A DNA stretch of 64,000 nt from Erythrophleum ivorense (lineage: Eukaryota > Streptophyta > Magnoliopsida > Fabales > Fabaceae): positions 372,001 to 436,000 of the forward strand of contig JAIUCV010000401.1 of NCBI GenBank assembly GCA_026724425.1, in the 5' to 3' direction. How positions within the stretch are numbered: the stretch's first letter is position 1; every line of letters starts with the position of its first letter. The position numbers and the translations under genes are program-made. This document shows, piece by piece, positions 45,989 to 56,923 of the stretch. The notes under the pieces are model-generated. The model was not told the DNA's origin and did no database searches. It worked only from the letters and a program-made list of their open reading frames with translations.

Positions 45989-48633
45989 TGATGTATATCA
46001 CAAAGTGCCTAAAGCATCCATTTTCATAAATTCAATACTTTTGATAGCAAAATTTACTGACATTAAATGTCAAATAAATTCATTTTTAGTTAAATGAACC
46101 ATTTTCACCCACCAAATTCATCTTCCATCCTTAATACACTTATTGAAATAGAAACATCACAAAAAGAGGCATGGAATTCGGATATAAGTCGTGCAACTTA
46201 GACTAGTATCACACTTCCATTTTCTCAAGGTTCCACAATTTTGTCCTAACTTCAAAAATTCATAACTTGAGATAGAAAACTCCAAATCATGCAAGCTAGA
46301 TCTCTTTGTAAAGATCAGGACATTATCTAAAACAATGTAAAAATTGCAGATCAAAACAATATCATTTGGTACACAAAATTCCAATGGAACAGTAGCTTTG
46401 TTAGCATTTCGCCCAAACATAGATCTGGAATTTTAAAAATTTATATCTCATGCTATAGAGCTTCAAATTAAGTGAACTTAGTGGCTATGGAAAGCTAATG
46501 ATGCCAACTATATGTCAAAAAAAATTCATTAGCATTGAATTTCATTTGTCCCCTCAAATACCCAAAAAACCAGACTAACCAAATGAACAATACATAGGCA
46601 GCTTTTGCATAATTCTACCAATTTTGAAAAATTGTAATAAATTCTAAATAGCATTAAAAATTGTGTTTTTTGACTCTAGAAAAAATATCTAAATGAAATC
46701 TAAATGCCTGCCAAATTTCATGTCAAAATTTGTCCATTTGGTCCAGTTTTAGTTCAGAGGAAAATTATGGCTCAAAATGGTTACAACATAGCATCAAATG
46801 GTCCAAAATAGCTTCCCACATGGAATATGACTATTTGAGCATGTCCAATACCTTAAACACAACATATAGGAGCGTCATAATAGATCCAAATCATCATGGA
46901 CCTCAAAACCACTCTCCACTTGGCCTTATACACATACGTACCATGGCACAAGGATGCTAAAACCTTATATTCTCATACATTTGGCTCCAAATATAGTTCA
47001 TACAACATATTCCCATACTTTTACATATGAGTGATGGGTTACATCTTATAAATAATATATAAATACACACTTTGACATTAATTTACATCAAATCCTATTC
47101 TATTGTCAAAGTGGCACAATTCAACCTTCTTGGCCTTCATTCTTTGCTTTATGAGAGTTTCCTAGACAAGGTTAGACATAGAGTGGGGGAAAGTGAGATT
47201 CAAAGAATTCTAATAGCTCATTCAGCCTGTAGCAAAAGAATGGTTTCTAATGGCTCCTTTGGTATCTATAATTCATATCTAGACCATTTCGATCATTAGA
47301 ATAAAAGAAAACTCTCCCTAGGTACCCCATTCTCTTCTTATCTGAGACATGCATCAAATTAGGAAACCTCATAGTTTTGCTTGCTTTTCTAGGGAATTTG
47401 GCACCCATAAAGCTTCCTAGGTCTCTTATGAGCTCAAACATACACTTACATAATTAAATTATCATTAGAAAGCTTCATAAATCCCTATGTGCAATGAAAA
47501 CCCTAATTGCCATAACTTGTTACCAAATGCTTCTTTTTGAATTATAATTGTTCCATATTATTCTCCATCCTGTAAAACCTCAATTCCTATCAAGTTTGGA
47601 CCAAAATCAAATTCCCTATATATCATCCTAGATTTGGTCAAAATACATAGGCAAGAGGAAGCCAAGAAGAAGCAAGTTAAGCCATGGTTTCTTACCTTAT
47701 TTCAAAGCTTATCAAGAGTGCTTCCTTAGGCTTCCAAGCTTTCCTCTAAACCCTCCCTCTCTTATACTAGACCAATCACAAAATAGAACCATTTAGGACA
47801 CTAAAACCATGAGAAAAGAGAGAAGAAAAAGGAGAAGAACATTAGTGAGGAGAAAAGCATGAAAAAGTAGCAAAATCTTACACTTTTCAAGCTTAGTTTC
47901 CTTCTCCTTTGCTCCCTCTTTGGTGTGCCACAACACTGGTCTAGGTTCTGTTTTTGGCCAGAGGAAAGTCAGTTAAGAGGAGAGGAGGAAGGTGGGTTGT
48001 GATTGAAGGGTGGAGGGGTGTATTATAACATTTTCAAAATTCTAACTATGTCCTTAAACTTTGCTTTCTCCGTTTAAGCCCACTTCAAATCCTTTTTTAG
48101 TACCATCATTTTCACATAAAATTTAGGTCATCTAATTTATAAAATGCCTTTGGTTTCACCCAAATTGGATTTAAAATCGTACTGAACCATTTAATCAAAG
48201 TTTCAGTCAATTGATGACCAAAAATATATATAAGAGGGATTTGACCATTCTAAGGGTTCCTATGGTTTTTAGGGCCATTGAAAACCCTTAGAAACTCAAT
48301 TTTCTCATTTAAAGCTCCTTCCTTTGAGTTTTCAAAAATTTACCCAAAATTACAATTTTGCCACTGCAATTTAATTCATTTTATTTAGTTGTTTCAACTC
48401 TAATTTCGAGCCATCCTTAGTTTCCTAACCTCATTTCTAGATACTTTATTTAGCATTCTAGCCTTAATTTTCCTTAATTCACTTTGCTCCAGAGTCCTCA
48501 TTTATTAACCAAACGATTCCAATTTTAGTTTCTCGTAATTCTTATTGGCCTTTTCTAGGCCTATGACCCCTCGTAAATCATTTATTCCACTCTTTAGGAA
48601 TCATTTTGAATTTTTAAATCACAAGATATTATA
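45989..48633 (-). repeat. V3: LTR of the U/V family, minus strand
   Basis: It aligns with V2 and V4: CATTTTCATAAATT near 46019, GTGAGATTCAAAGAATTC at 47193-47210, and the GTTTCAGTCAA block near 48204. Edges are TGTATATCAC (about 45993) and GATATTATA (48633). No target duplication could be read, so the edges are approximate. It lacks the tandem array. It interrupts Z between the gag/PR junction and the protease. Confidence 0.75.
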
Positions 48634-48694
48634 ATCATTCACTTTGATCATACCTTGAATTAAGTTGGGTGACTAATTGGCCTCCTTCAAAGTG
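48634..48694 (-). pseudogene. Z: gag/protease junction fragment
   Basis: The minus strand carries a short frame with KEAN, a stop, then SPNLIQGMIKVND. This matches the stretch (xxEAxxxPxVIxGxI) that links the gag tail to the protease in Tekay/Del elements. The frame runs directly on from the gag piece beyond U4 when U4 and one target copy are ignored. Confidence 0.75.
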
Positions 48695-49236
48695 TGTAAC
48701 ATTTGATTCTTGTACAAAGGATAGAAATAGGCTAGATATAAAAAGAGTTCTCTAAAATGAATCTGTTAAGGCCAAATAAAATTAGAATAAAATTCTAAAT
48801 ATTAGAAAATAAGGAACCAAGGCTTAGGGTGCCTAGAAACCAGAGCCATAATGGCTAAAAAAATCCTGATAAAAATGTAGTGGCATTTTTGTAATTTTGG
48901 GTAATTTTTAGAAAACTCAAAGGAGGGATCTTTAAATAGAAAAATTGAGTTTTTCGGGGTTCTCAAAGGTCTTAAAAACTATAAGAACCTCTAGAATAGT
49001 TAACACCCCTCCTGCTTATGTTTTAGAACATCGATGAATCCAAACTTTGACCCTTTCATTTGGGAAGGTTTTAGACCTAATTTGAGTGATTGCAAAGGCT
49101 ATTTACAGGATAGAGAGCCTATATTTTATGATGGAAAAGATGATTTTTGAAAAATAATTGAAATGAGCCTAAAACAAAAATGCCAAGAATGAGGGACAAA
49201 ATTGGCATTTTAAAAAGCTTCTTGAGGATCCCTAGC

Positions 49237-49244
49237 TATATATA
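49237..49244 (+). promoter_or_regulatory. TATA box in U4 LTR
   Basis: CTATATATAGGTGGTGCCCC, nearly identical to U3. Confidence 0.5.
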
Positions 49245-49657
49245 GGTGGTGCCCCACTTCTTCCTCACATTTGGCTAACCTAGATTCTGTCTAAAACTAG
49301 GGAGAAGTTCTGCAAAGAAGGGCACACAAGAGGGAGCTTCAAAGGAGGAGAAAAACCTAGGAAAAGGTATGGAAAATCAAGGAATTTCTTACTCCTTCCT
49401 TCATTGAACTTGTTCTCCTTCTTCTCCTCTTTCATTCCATGGTCTTGGTGCATGATTTGGATCTATTTTGAGCCTTGTTCAGAGGGGAGAAGTTCAAATT
49501 TTCAAGGAGCGGTATAAGCAAAGGAGAAAGCTCTTGAAAAGGCTAAAGAATTAAGGTATTTCCATGGCTTCCCTTCCTTCTTCCTTCTTGTTCCTCCACA
49601 GCTAAGTTTTGGCCTCATATAGAACAAGCAAGACGGAGAAAAATCTAACCTACACCA

Positions 49658-50596
49658 TGATACAATATCAGTAGGCATGCCCATCGGAGTACAATAAGTT
49701 TGAGAAACCCTAATCCTTCAAGAACTTCAAAGAGCTCAACTGACCTAAATTGTGCACTATGTCCAAAAATTTCAAAGAGCTCAAGATAATATCTATGTTG
49801 GACGTCGGCCCAAGTTTAGAGCCCAAGATCTATATTTGATCAATTCAAAACATTTTGAATTGGACTTTGGACATGAAATTTCCTTAAAGATACAAAAGTG
49901 GAAGTCCAAGTGGAAGCCCAATGCCCTAAGAAGGTCCATGGAGCAACTAGAGTTAATATCCAATATGTTGAAGGTCCAATGTAGTTATACAAATACAAGA
50001 GGAGTGCTAAGGCCCAATTGGAGTCCAATTGCCAGAGATTAAGAATCATATGTCAACCATGTGATTTTTAATGAAGCATGTGTATCCCATGTGACTACTT
50101 AAAGAAGTTGATTAGTTTTGACTAGGATTCTTTATGAATTTTGTTTTTCATTATTTTATTATTTTTTTGAACTTGGTCAAAGTGCTTATCTTGGAGATTA
50201 AGTTAAAATTAGTATCCTAATCTTGTTCCTTGATTTTAGGCACCATTTAAAATATTCCTAATTAGATTTTAGAGTTTAACTTTTATTAGGACTTTAGACT
50301 TTTAGAAACTTTTCCTATAAAAGGCTTTCTATTGTATTCTATTTTAGAAGATCATGAATGAATTTGAGTATTGTTCAATACTTTGTGAGGCTTTTAGTTC
50401 TTTGTGTTCTCTGAGAGTTCACATGACTTATCAAAGGATTGGTCTTCCTTTGTGGCATTTTGAGGCTAGGGTTCTAAGAGACGGGCTCTCTTAGGGTCTT
50501 TCCTTTGACCAACATTCTTGTTTTCTAGCTGGTCACGGGCAAAGTGTCATCTTGTTAGAGGTTCCTAGGACAAGGTTCCTAGAGGGTCTTGCATCA
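49658..50596 (+). repeat. 5' LTR of W
   Basis: It starts TGATACAATATCAG and ends TCTTGCATCA, followed by the primer site. A TATA box TATAAAAGG is at 50316-50324. Confidence 0.95.
50316..50324 (+). promoter_or_regulatory. TATA box in W 5' LTR
   Basis: TATAAAAGG. The 3' LTR has the same motif at 53717-53725. Confidence 0.65.
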
Positions 50597-50598
50597 TT

Positions 50599-50610
50599 TG
50601 GTATCAGAGC
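50599..50610 (+). other. Primer binding site of W
   Basis: TGGTATCAGAGC lies 2 bases after the LTR end, complementary to initiator Met-tRNA. Confidence 0.92.
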
Positions 50611-50759
50611 TTTGGTTCGCTAGTATAAGGTATATCTTTGTGTTTTCCTACTATTGTTCTTCATACTTTCTTTCCTTCCATTTGTGTGACCTTTTTCATC
50701 TTCCCCTTTGTCTTCCATCTTCTTCTTTCTTCCATTGTTGTGTGCCTCCATCCTCATTC

Positions 50760-50875
50760 AAAAAAAAAAAAAAAAAAAGAGTGTGATACTCAAAAAAAAA
50801 ATTTCAAAAAAAAAATTTGAAAAAAAAGTGAAAAAAAAGAAAGAGTGAAATAAAAAGAAAAAGAAAATTGCAAGT
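50760..50875 (+). repeat. A-rich tracts in W leader
   Basis: Several runs of 8 to 19 A are separated by GAGTGTGATACTC, TTTC and GTG. The block contains GAGTGTGATACTC, an imperfect palindrome. Confidence 0.85.
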
Positions 50876-50910
50876 TGTGTAAATTCAAAGTTGAAAGCTT
50901 AAAGCTTAGA

Positions 50911-51000
50911 GTTAGTTTCCTAATTGGGGTTAATTTCCTAATTGGAGTTAGTTTCCTAATTGAAGTTAATTTCCTAATTGGAGTTAGTTTCCTAATTTGA
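50911..51000 (+). repeat. 18-bp minisatellite, five units, in W leader
   Basis: Five consecutive 18-base units of the form GTTA(G/A)TTTCCTAATTGGA. Degenerate AGTTTCCTATTTTG motifs continue to about 51135. Confidence 0.92.
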
Positions 51001-51526
51001 TTGCCTTGAGTAGCTACCAAGTTATCTAGTTTCCTATTTTGCATTCAAGTAAGAATTTTCTTTCCTAATTGTTCTAAACTTGAATTGCAAGTAGTTTCCT
51101 ATTTTGATTAACTTGGTTTCCAAATAGTTTCCTATTCTTAAAGTTTTCTATTTTCAGATTTTTCCTTTCATTCTCCTTCCTTCCAAGCCATCCATACCTT
51201 CCCTTCCTCCTTGTTTCCCTTTTAGTTACACACCCTTTTTTTTCTCTTTTGTTTGATTCTTTAGGAATTTGCATTTAAGGATTCTAGTTTTGTTTGATTG
51301 CCACTAGTTTGATTTTTTCTTTTGATTTGCTTGTGACTTGCTTAGAACACTTGTAAGAAGCAAATTGTTGAGTGGTAAAAGGAAAGAATGCAATTAACAT
51401 TAAAGAAAAAGCCAAAAAGAGAGTTAAACACGAGTGAACTTATCATCTTTTGAGTATAAATACGTAAGAAGAGTGTGTGAGGTCTTATTCTTTCTTCTTT
51501 CTTTGACTAATTTTTCAGGTGATAAG

Positions 51527-52074
51527 ATGTCCAATGAGTACAAATTCCTTGAAGAGGCTAACAAAGAGCGATTCAAGCAATCTTGTGCAAGCTTGGATGC
51601 ATTCCAATTGAATACCAACTTTACGGGACAAGATAAGGAAAAGGCATCCCCTGATTTCCATACTAGATGCCTTATGAAAGAGAAAGTCTGCAGCATGGCT
51701 ATTGATAATAGTAGCTATGTAAATGTTGCTAGTGCCTTACTTGTTGAGAAATTAAACTTGCCTACTATAAAGCATCCTAGGCCCTATACCTTGTTCAAGG
51801 ATAGTGCTGAATTTAGGGTTAATAAGCAAGTTTTGATTTCTTTCTCCATTGGTAAATATCATGATAAAGTGTTATGTGATGTGGCTCCTATGTATGGGGA
51901 CATATTATGCTTGGTAAACCATGGAAACATGTTAGAAAAGCTAAATATGTTAAGCATAAGAACAGATATTGCTATTGCTATTCATTTGTATTCAATGAAA
52001 AAAATCATGTATTAGTACCTCTTGATCCTATGGATGCTTATGAGGATCAAATGAGAATAGTATAAGCATGCAAA
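51527..52074 (+). pseudogene. W: gypsy protease-like domain
   Basis: The ORF is open from 51434, but the first in-frame ATG after a TTTTTCAG acceptor-like site is 51527 (MSNEYKFLEE). FHTRCLMKEKVCSMAIDNSS, with YVNVAS and LVEKLNLPTIKHPRPY, matches the retropepsin-like region of plant gypsy elements (KVCxxIIDxGSCxNVAS), with the active site DxGS changed to DNSS. IGKYHDKVLCDVAPM follows. After a frameshift near 51960 the neighbouring frame shows LVPLDPMDAYEDQMRIV, then a stop at about 52063. Confidence 0.85.
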
Positions 52075-52800
52075 ATGAAAAAAAAAGAGAGAGAAAAAGA
52101 AAAAGAGAGAGAATATGAGTTAGAGAAAGCAAAAGAAAAAGAGAGAGAACATGAGTTAGAGAGAGAAAAAGAAAAAGAAAGAGAACATGAGTTAGAGAGA
52201 GAAAAAGAAAAAGAGAAAGAACATGAGTTAGAGAGAGAAAAAGATGAGTTTGAAAAAGAAAAGAATGTGAGTGAAAAGAAAGAGCTAGAGAGTTGTGAGA
52301 AAAGTGAGAAAAGCATGAGTGTGAGCTTGTTTGATGAAAAAAGAGAGGTTGAGAGTGTGTGTAAGGATATTTGTTTATCTACTAACAATCTTAACCCATC
52401 TTTGCCTATTGTTGATTCTAGTTTTTTGCAGGTATGTGGAGATTTGTTTTCAAAGAAGCCACCCAATGGACCATCATCTTCAACTAGCATTGAAAAGAGT
52501 TGTGATTGCCTAGCTTTGTTTCCTAAGAATCCACCTAATGGTTTCCAATCTTTAGTATGCTTTCAAAAGTGCTTTGATTGCATAGATTTTGTTATTCCTG
52601 ATGAATTATTGCCTTTTAAAGGCACTAAACACCACACATTGAGTTTTAATTATTTTATGAATTTTGTAGTAGTTAGGAATTCATATTACATTAATTTTAC
52701 GATTAAAAGGTTATCGTATTACTTGGATTTTGTTATGGCCTTTAATTTATTACAGGTGCATGTGGGATCAAAATTATCATTTATATTTGGGTGCATGTGA
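52075..52800 (+). pseudogene. W: Glu/Lys/Arg repeat ORF, former protease-RT linker
   Basis: ORF of 241 codons. Residues 1-70 are a charged repeat: 12-residue units ELEREKEKEREH encoded by 36-bp units with GAGTTAGAG at 52117, 52153, 52189 and 52225. Charged helices of this kind could form a coiled coil. DLFSKKPPNG and LFPKNPPNG resemble the DxFPxExPxGLPP motif just before gypsy RT. No RT follows; the rest is Phe/Tyr-rich with no match. The position just after the YEDQ motif is typical for a charged linker, here expanded. Confidence 0.75.
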
Positions 52801-53023
52801 GAAAGAAATACTTCCTAACTCAGAGCGAGTTCAAAGAGTTTCCTAACTTGGAGTATTCTAAGTTGGCTCAAAGAATTGATAATCTCTTTGAAAGGAGTCC
52901 ATTAGTTTACAAGATTCTTCCACTTGATGAATATAGTGTTATCATTATTTTTGAAAAGTCTAATTTATTTCCATATGATACAGGCGAAGATTCGAGGATG
53001 AATCTTTTCAAAGAGGGAGGGAA
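52791..53023 (+). pseudogene. W: integrase C-terminal tail
   Basis: The frame from 52791 shows MHVRKKYFLTQSEF, LEYSKLAQRID, then YKILPLDEYSVIIIFE, and ends FPYDTGEDSRMNLFKEGGND. It matches the end of gypsy integrases (VHVRKERFP...NAYKxxLPxxYxVSATFNVxDLxPF...DSRxNPFxEGGND). The frame overlaps the previous ORF by 10 bases and runs on into the LTR. The catalytic core is missing upstream. Confidence 0.88.
53010..53023 (+). other. Polypurine tract of W
   Basis: AAAGAGGGAGGGAA lies immediately before the 3' LTR start TGATATAA. Confidence 0.9.
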
Positions 53024-53997
53024 TGATATAATATCAGTAGGCATGCCCATCGGAGTACAACAGTTCGAGAAACCTTAATCCATTAAGAACTTCAAAGAGC
53101 TTAAGTGGCCCAAATTGTGCACTATGTCCAAAAATTTCAAAGAGCTCAAGATAATATCTATGTTAGACGTTGGCCCAAGTTGAGAGCCTAAGATCCATAT
53201 TTGATCAATTCAAAACATGCTGAATTGGACTTTGGACATGAGATTTCCTTAAAGATGCAAAAGTCGGAAGTCCAAGTGGAAGCCCAATGTCCTAAGAAGG
53301 TCCATGGAGCAACTAGAGTTAATATCTAATATGTTGAAGGTCCAATGTAGTTATACACATACAAGAGGAGTGCTAAGGCCCAATTAGAGTCCAATTGCAA
53401 GAGATTAAGAATCATGTGTCAACCATGTGATATTTAATGAAGCATGTGCATCCCATGTGACTACTTAAAGAAGTTAATTAGTTTTGACTAGGATTCTTTA
53501 TTAAAGAAGTTAATTAGATTTGACTAGGATTCTTTATGAATTTCGTTTTTCATTATTTTATTATTTTTTTGAACTTGGTCAAAGTGCTTATCTTGGAGAT
53601 TAAGTTAAAATTAGTATCCTAATCTTGTTCCTTGATTTTAGGCACCATTTAAAATATTCCTAATCAGTTTTAGAGTTTAACTTTTATTAGGACTTTAGAC
53701 TTTTAGAAACTTTACCTATAAAAGGCTTGCTATTGTATTCTATTTTAGAAGATCATGAATGAATTTGAGTATTGTTCAATACTTTGTGAGGCTTTTGGTT
53801 CTTTGTGTTCTCTGAGAGTTCATGTGACTTATCAAAGGATTGATCTTCCTTTGTGGCATCTTGAGGCCAGGGTTCTAAGAGACAGGTTCTCTTAGGGTCT
53901 TTCCTTTGACCAACATTCTTGTTTTTTAGCCAGTCCCAGGCAAAGTGTCATCTTGTTGGAGGTTCCTAGGACAAGGTTCCTAGAGGGTCTTGCATCA
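53024..53997 (+). repeat. 3' LTR of W
   Basis: It aligns with 49658-50596. Its extra length is a 36-bp tandem duplication at about 53465-53536 (AAAGAAGTTAATTAG repeated), absent from the 5' LTR. Confidence 0.95.
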
Positions 53998-54909
53998 CAC
54001 CAAGCATGACACCTAGGTTTTTAAGGGTGACGAACAAGTAGATGCAAAGAAATTTCAAAAAGAACCATTAGTTTTCAAGTTTCCAAAACCTACGGTTTTC
54101 TTTGCACCATGGTATGTATGAAGCTTTTTAGTGGTATTTCTAATTGTCTAAGAGTATATATGGGTTCTTGAGATGCCTAGAAAGCCTTACATGTGCCATT
54201 TCCTTCAAGAGAACAAAGCTAACTCCATGGGTCTAAAACCTAGTGCATGTCTCGGCCAAGTGTGGTTCTTGTGCCTAGGGAGAGTTTTAAATATTTCTAA
54301 GGGTAGAAAGGGACTAAATATGATAAAAGAACATTAAAGGAAGGCTTGGAAAAAATTTAGAAGCCTTGGTTTGTGTGATGGAAGTATAGGCTCCATAAGA
54401 AGACTTAAAGAAGCAACTTGTGTCTAGGCTCTTGGGAATGAATTTTTGATGACTTTAAGAGGATTAAATGGAGTCAAGAGACCTAGATGGAAGGAGAGAA
54501 TGGAGCCAAGACCTTGAATTCTAGCACTTGCTTCATTAGGTCTTATATGGAGCCAATATGTAACCATAGAACAAAGTGAGCTTCCATAGAGAGTGTGTGA
54601 TGCTAGAGCTTGCTTCCATGATATAATTGTGTCCTATTTGATGTGTTTAAGCCAAAGGAACCAAGCTCCATCTAATTGCAAGTGTCTTGCCGAAAAGGGG
54701 GAGGAATAGCTAAGGAAAAAGTGTGTGAATCTTGCTTTAAGGTAGCTCTCTAACATTTCTCACATACATAGCTTAGTTGTTTTCTTGTCATTGAGTGCTT
54801 GTATTTATGTTTGAGCTATGACAAATGTTTCTAACCTATGCTTACATGTTATAGTACCATTATGTTTCTTAAAATGTGTTTATGATTGCATTATGGCTTG
54901 TATGGGTTT

Positions 54910-55055
54910 GGTTGTGCCAAAAGTCCCTTAGCAAGGGTGAGGATGAGCCAAAAGTCCTTAGAAATGGGTGAGACAAAGCCAAAAGTCTCAAGAAGAGTGA
55001 GGCTTAGTTAAAAGTCCCAAGAAAGATGGGTGAGGTTAAACCAATGCCCTTAAGA
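54910..55055 (+). repeat. GGGTGAGG...CCAAAAGTCC array in U4
   Basis: Four to five units of about 30 bp: GCCAAAAGTCCCTTAGCAA, GAGCCAAAAGTCCTTAG, AAGCCAAAAGTCTCAAG and TTAAAAGTCCCAAG, separated by GGGTGAG-like segments. Confidence 0.8.
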
Positions 55056-56504
55056 GTTTATGCTTGTTATGTATGAGTTTATGTGATAAGGAAAAAGCCC
55101 TATACATGTTCATTAGTTGCTTGGATATCATGCATGCATTCTTTTACATGTTTTAGCATCCATTATGTATGTTTGAAAGGGTTAAGAGCTATTGTTATTC
55201 TTTGAATCTCACTCTTTTCCCACACATGTCTAACCATGCCTAGATGAGCCAAGTAGACAAGGAAATGGGAGCCAACAAGCATGAGAAGCAAGATTGTGAC
55301 AAGATAGAGAAATGGCTTGTTTAATTATATTTTGATGTCAAACTATGTAACCATGAGATATATCTATGATGTAAACCCTTGAGCATGTTCTAATATATGT
55401 ATAAATAATGTATGTATCCATGTAAAAGCTAGATGAATGGGAATGTGAGATTTTGCCACTCTTTTGCCATTATGTGATATGATGTTCTTGTGTATATATG
55501 TAAGTGGCAAGGTGAGATTAAACTCCATGAGAATTTGGACCATTTGGCATGCTTTTATGTATGGTGTTTATGTTTTAAACTTACCCAAGTGGTTATGGAA
55601 AGCCAAAAGGGCCATTTGGTGCCTTGAGATGCCATTTGAGACTTCAAAATTGACTAAATGGAGAGTTGAACCAAAGTATGACCAAATAAATAAGTTTTTT
55701 TTTTCATAAAATTTGGCCAACAAGTAGGTCTCATCTAGATATTTTCATAGAGCCAAAGAGCACTTAATTTGGAGCTCTAGAGAATTTATTATGACTTTTC
55801 AAAGTTGGCTAAATTATGCAAAAATGGTATAGTTACTGTTCATTTAGTCAGTTTTCTTCTTTGTGTCACATGTGGGTCAAATGAAGTCTAATACTCATAA
55901 AATTTAGGCATAAAACAGACACCATAAGCTTTTCATAGCCACCAATATCACCTTATTTGGAGTTCTGTGGAGGGAGATATGAATTTTTGAAGTTATATGA
56001 CAGTATCAGTAATGCAGCCTAACCTATGTTACTATTCCATCGATTTCCAATAGGTTAAGGCTACTATATTGGTTTGGAATTATTTTTTGACAAAAATAGA
56101 TATCCAAAAATTTCTAGAATGGTATGGTTTGCTTAATTTCAATTTTTCTAGAATTAGTTATGAATTTTCAAAATTTGTATCAAAAAACTAAATCTTGAAC
56201 CTGGGAGCAAACCATGAGTTTTGTGTGATGTAGCTCCAAACTTGAAATGAATGAGATCAAATATAGTGTGTATGACTTTTATGGATGTGTTATGACTAGA
56301 AAATGATATGGATGAGTTCACATGGTTCATGGAGTATAAAATGAGGAAATGGGATCTTGCGTAACGAAAATAATACCATTAAATATATCTCCTTTTTCAT
56401 GGAAAGTGCTTGTTCCTTTATACATTTATGCTCCATTCCATATGGAATGCATTGAGATGGATAATGAGACTATGGTATAATAGCTAAGAGGTTAAGGTAT
56501 TACA

Positions 56505-56923
56505 AAGTGCATGCAACAACTTTCCCCCATGTTTATGGTTTGGAAGTAAGTGTTTCCTCTTTTTGTTATTGACATTCTTTGGCCACATGTCCTAGCTTCC
56601 CACACTTGAAATAGACATTCTATCCTGCTAGGCATAGTCTGTTGCCATGATTTCTAACACACTGCGAGCATACTATGCCCTGAGAACTCTCCTGACCAAG
56701 ATAGCTAGACTTATTGCTTTTCTTCTTACCCTATAGCTTCTTACCACTTTTCTTACTGCTATTATTGATAAACTCTTCCTCTCTTGGTCTTTTAGCCTTT
56801 GGGGTCTCCTTCCTGCCTTGTAGCCTTCTTAGATTACTCTTTGTTATCCTGCACACCTTAATCAGGTTATTAAAGTCTTTAATTCTCTAAGGTGTTACTC
56901 TATCTCTAATCTCTAGTAATAAT
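56505..56923 (-). pseudogene. Z: gag C-terminal part with zinc knuckle
   Basis: Minus strand: LEIRDRVTP, RIKDFNNLIKVCRI, a basic linker KAKRPREEEF, CSQCVRNHGNRLC, then CFKCGKLGHVAKEC, a complete CCHC zinc knuckle, then WGKVVACTL at the U4 junction. This pattern (two Cys/His clusters, then a GxVxAxT segment) is typical of Tekay/Del gag. Stops occur at three or more positions. The N-terminal capsid part is cut off by V4 at 56924. Confidence 0.9.

Larger units (their letters stand above)
49658..53997 (+). mobile_element. W: non-autonomous Ty3/gypsy-like LTR retrotransposon with TSD CACCA
   Basis: Total 4340 bp with LTRs of 939 and 974 bp, primer site TGGTATCAGAGC, polypurine tract AAAGAGGGAGGGAA and target duplication CACCA (49653-49657 and 53998-54002). 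The 2.4-kb interior keeps a protease-like domain, a Glu/Lys repeat region and the last part of integrase. Gag, RT, RNase H and the integrase core are absent. The LTRs differ by roughly 5% by hand count. It inserted into U4. Confidence 0.95.
48695..56504 (+). repeat. U4: solo LTR with TSD AAGTG, interrupted by W
   Basis: It starts TGTAACATTTG (48695) and ends AAGGTATTACA (56504). AAGTG is found at 48690-48694 and 56505-56509. Without W and its duplication the LTR is about 3465 bp. It carries the tandem array at 54910-55055 and the palindrome ATTCTTTGAATC at 55197-55208. Confidence 0.94.
18993..56923 (-). mobile_element. Element Z: Ty3/gypsy (Tekay/Del-like) element split by nested insertions
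   Basis: Six minus-strand pieces occur in gypsy order when the inserts are skipped: gag zinc knuckle (56923-56505), gag/PR junction (48694-48634), PR plus integrase N-terminus (38984-38169), integrase (31788-31677), integrase C-terminus (22131-21946) and 3' end (19116-18993). Junctions at V2 and U4 fall inside one continuous reading frame once one copy of the target duplication is counted. RT and RNase H were lost by deletion near 38560. The integrase type, with Cys-x2-Cys, MDF/IDF and VDRLTK blocks, is that of Tekay/Del chromoviruses (family knowledge). Confidence 0.82.

Noticed and set aside
52047..52490. Minus-strand Ser/Phe repeat protein
   Set aside because: It is the antisense of the Glu/Lys repeat in W.
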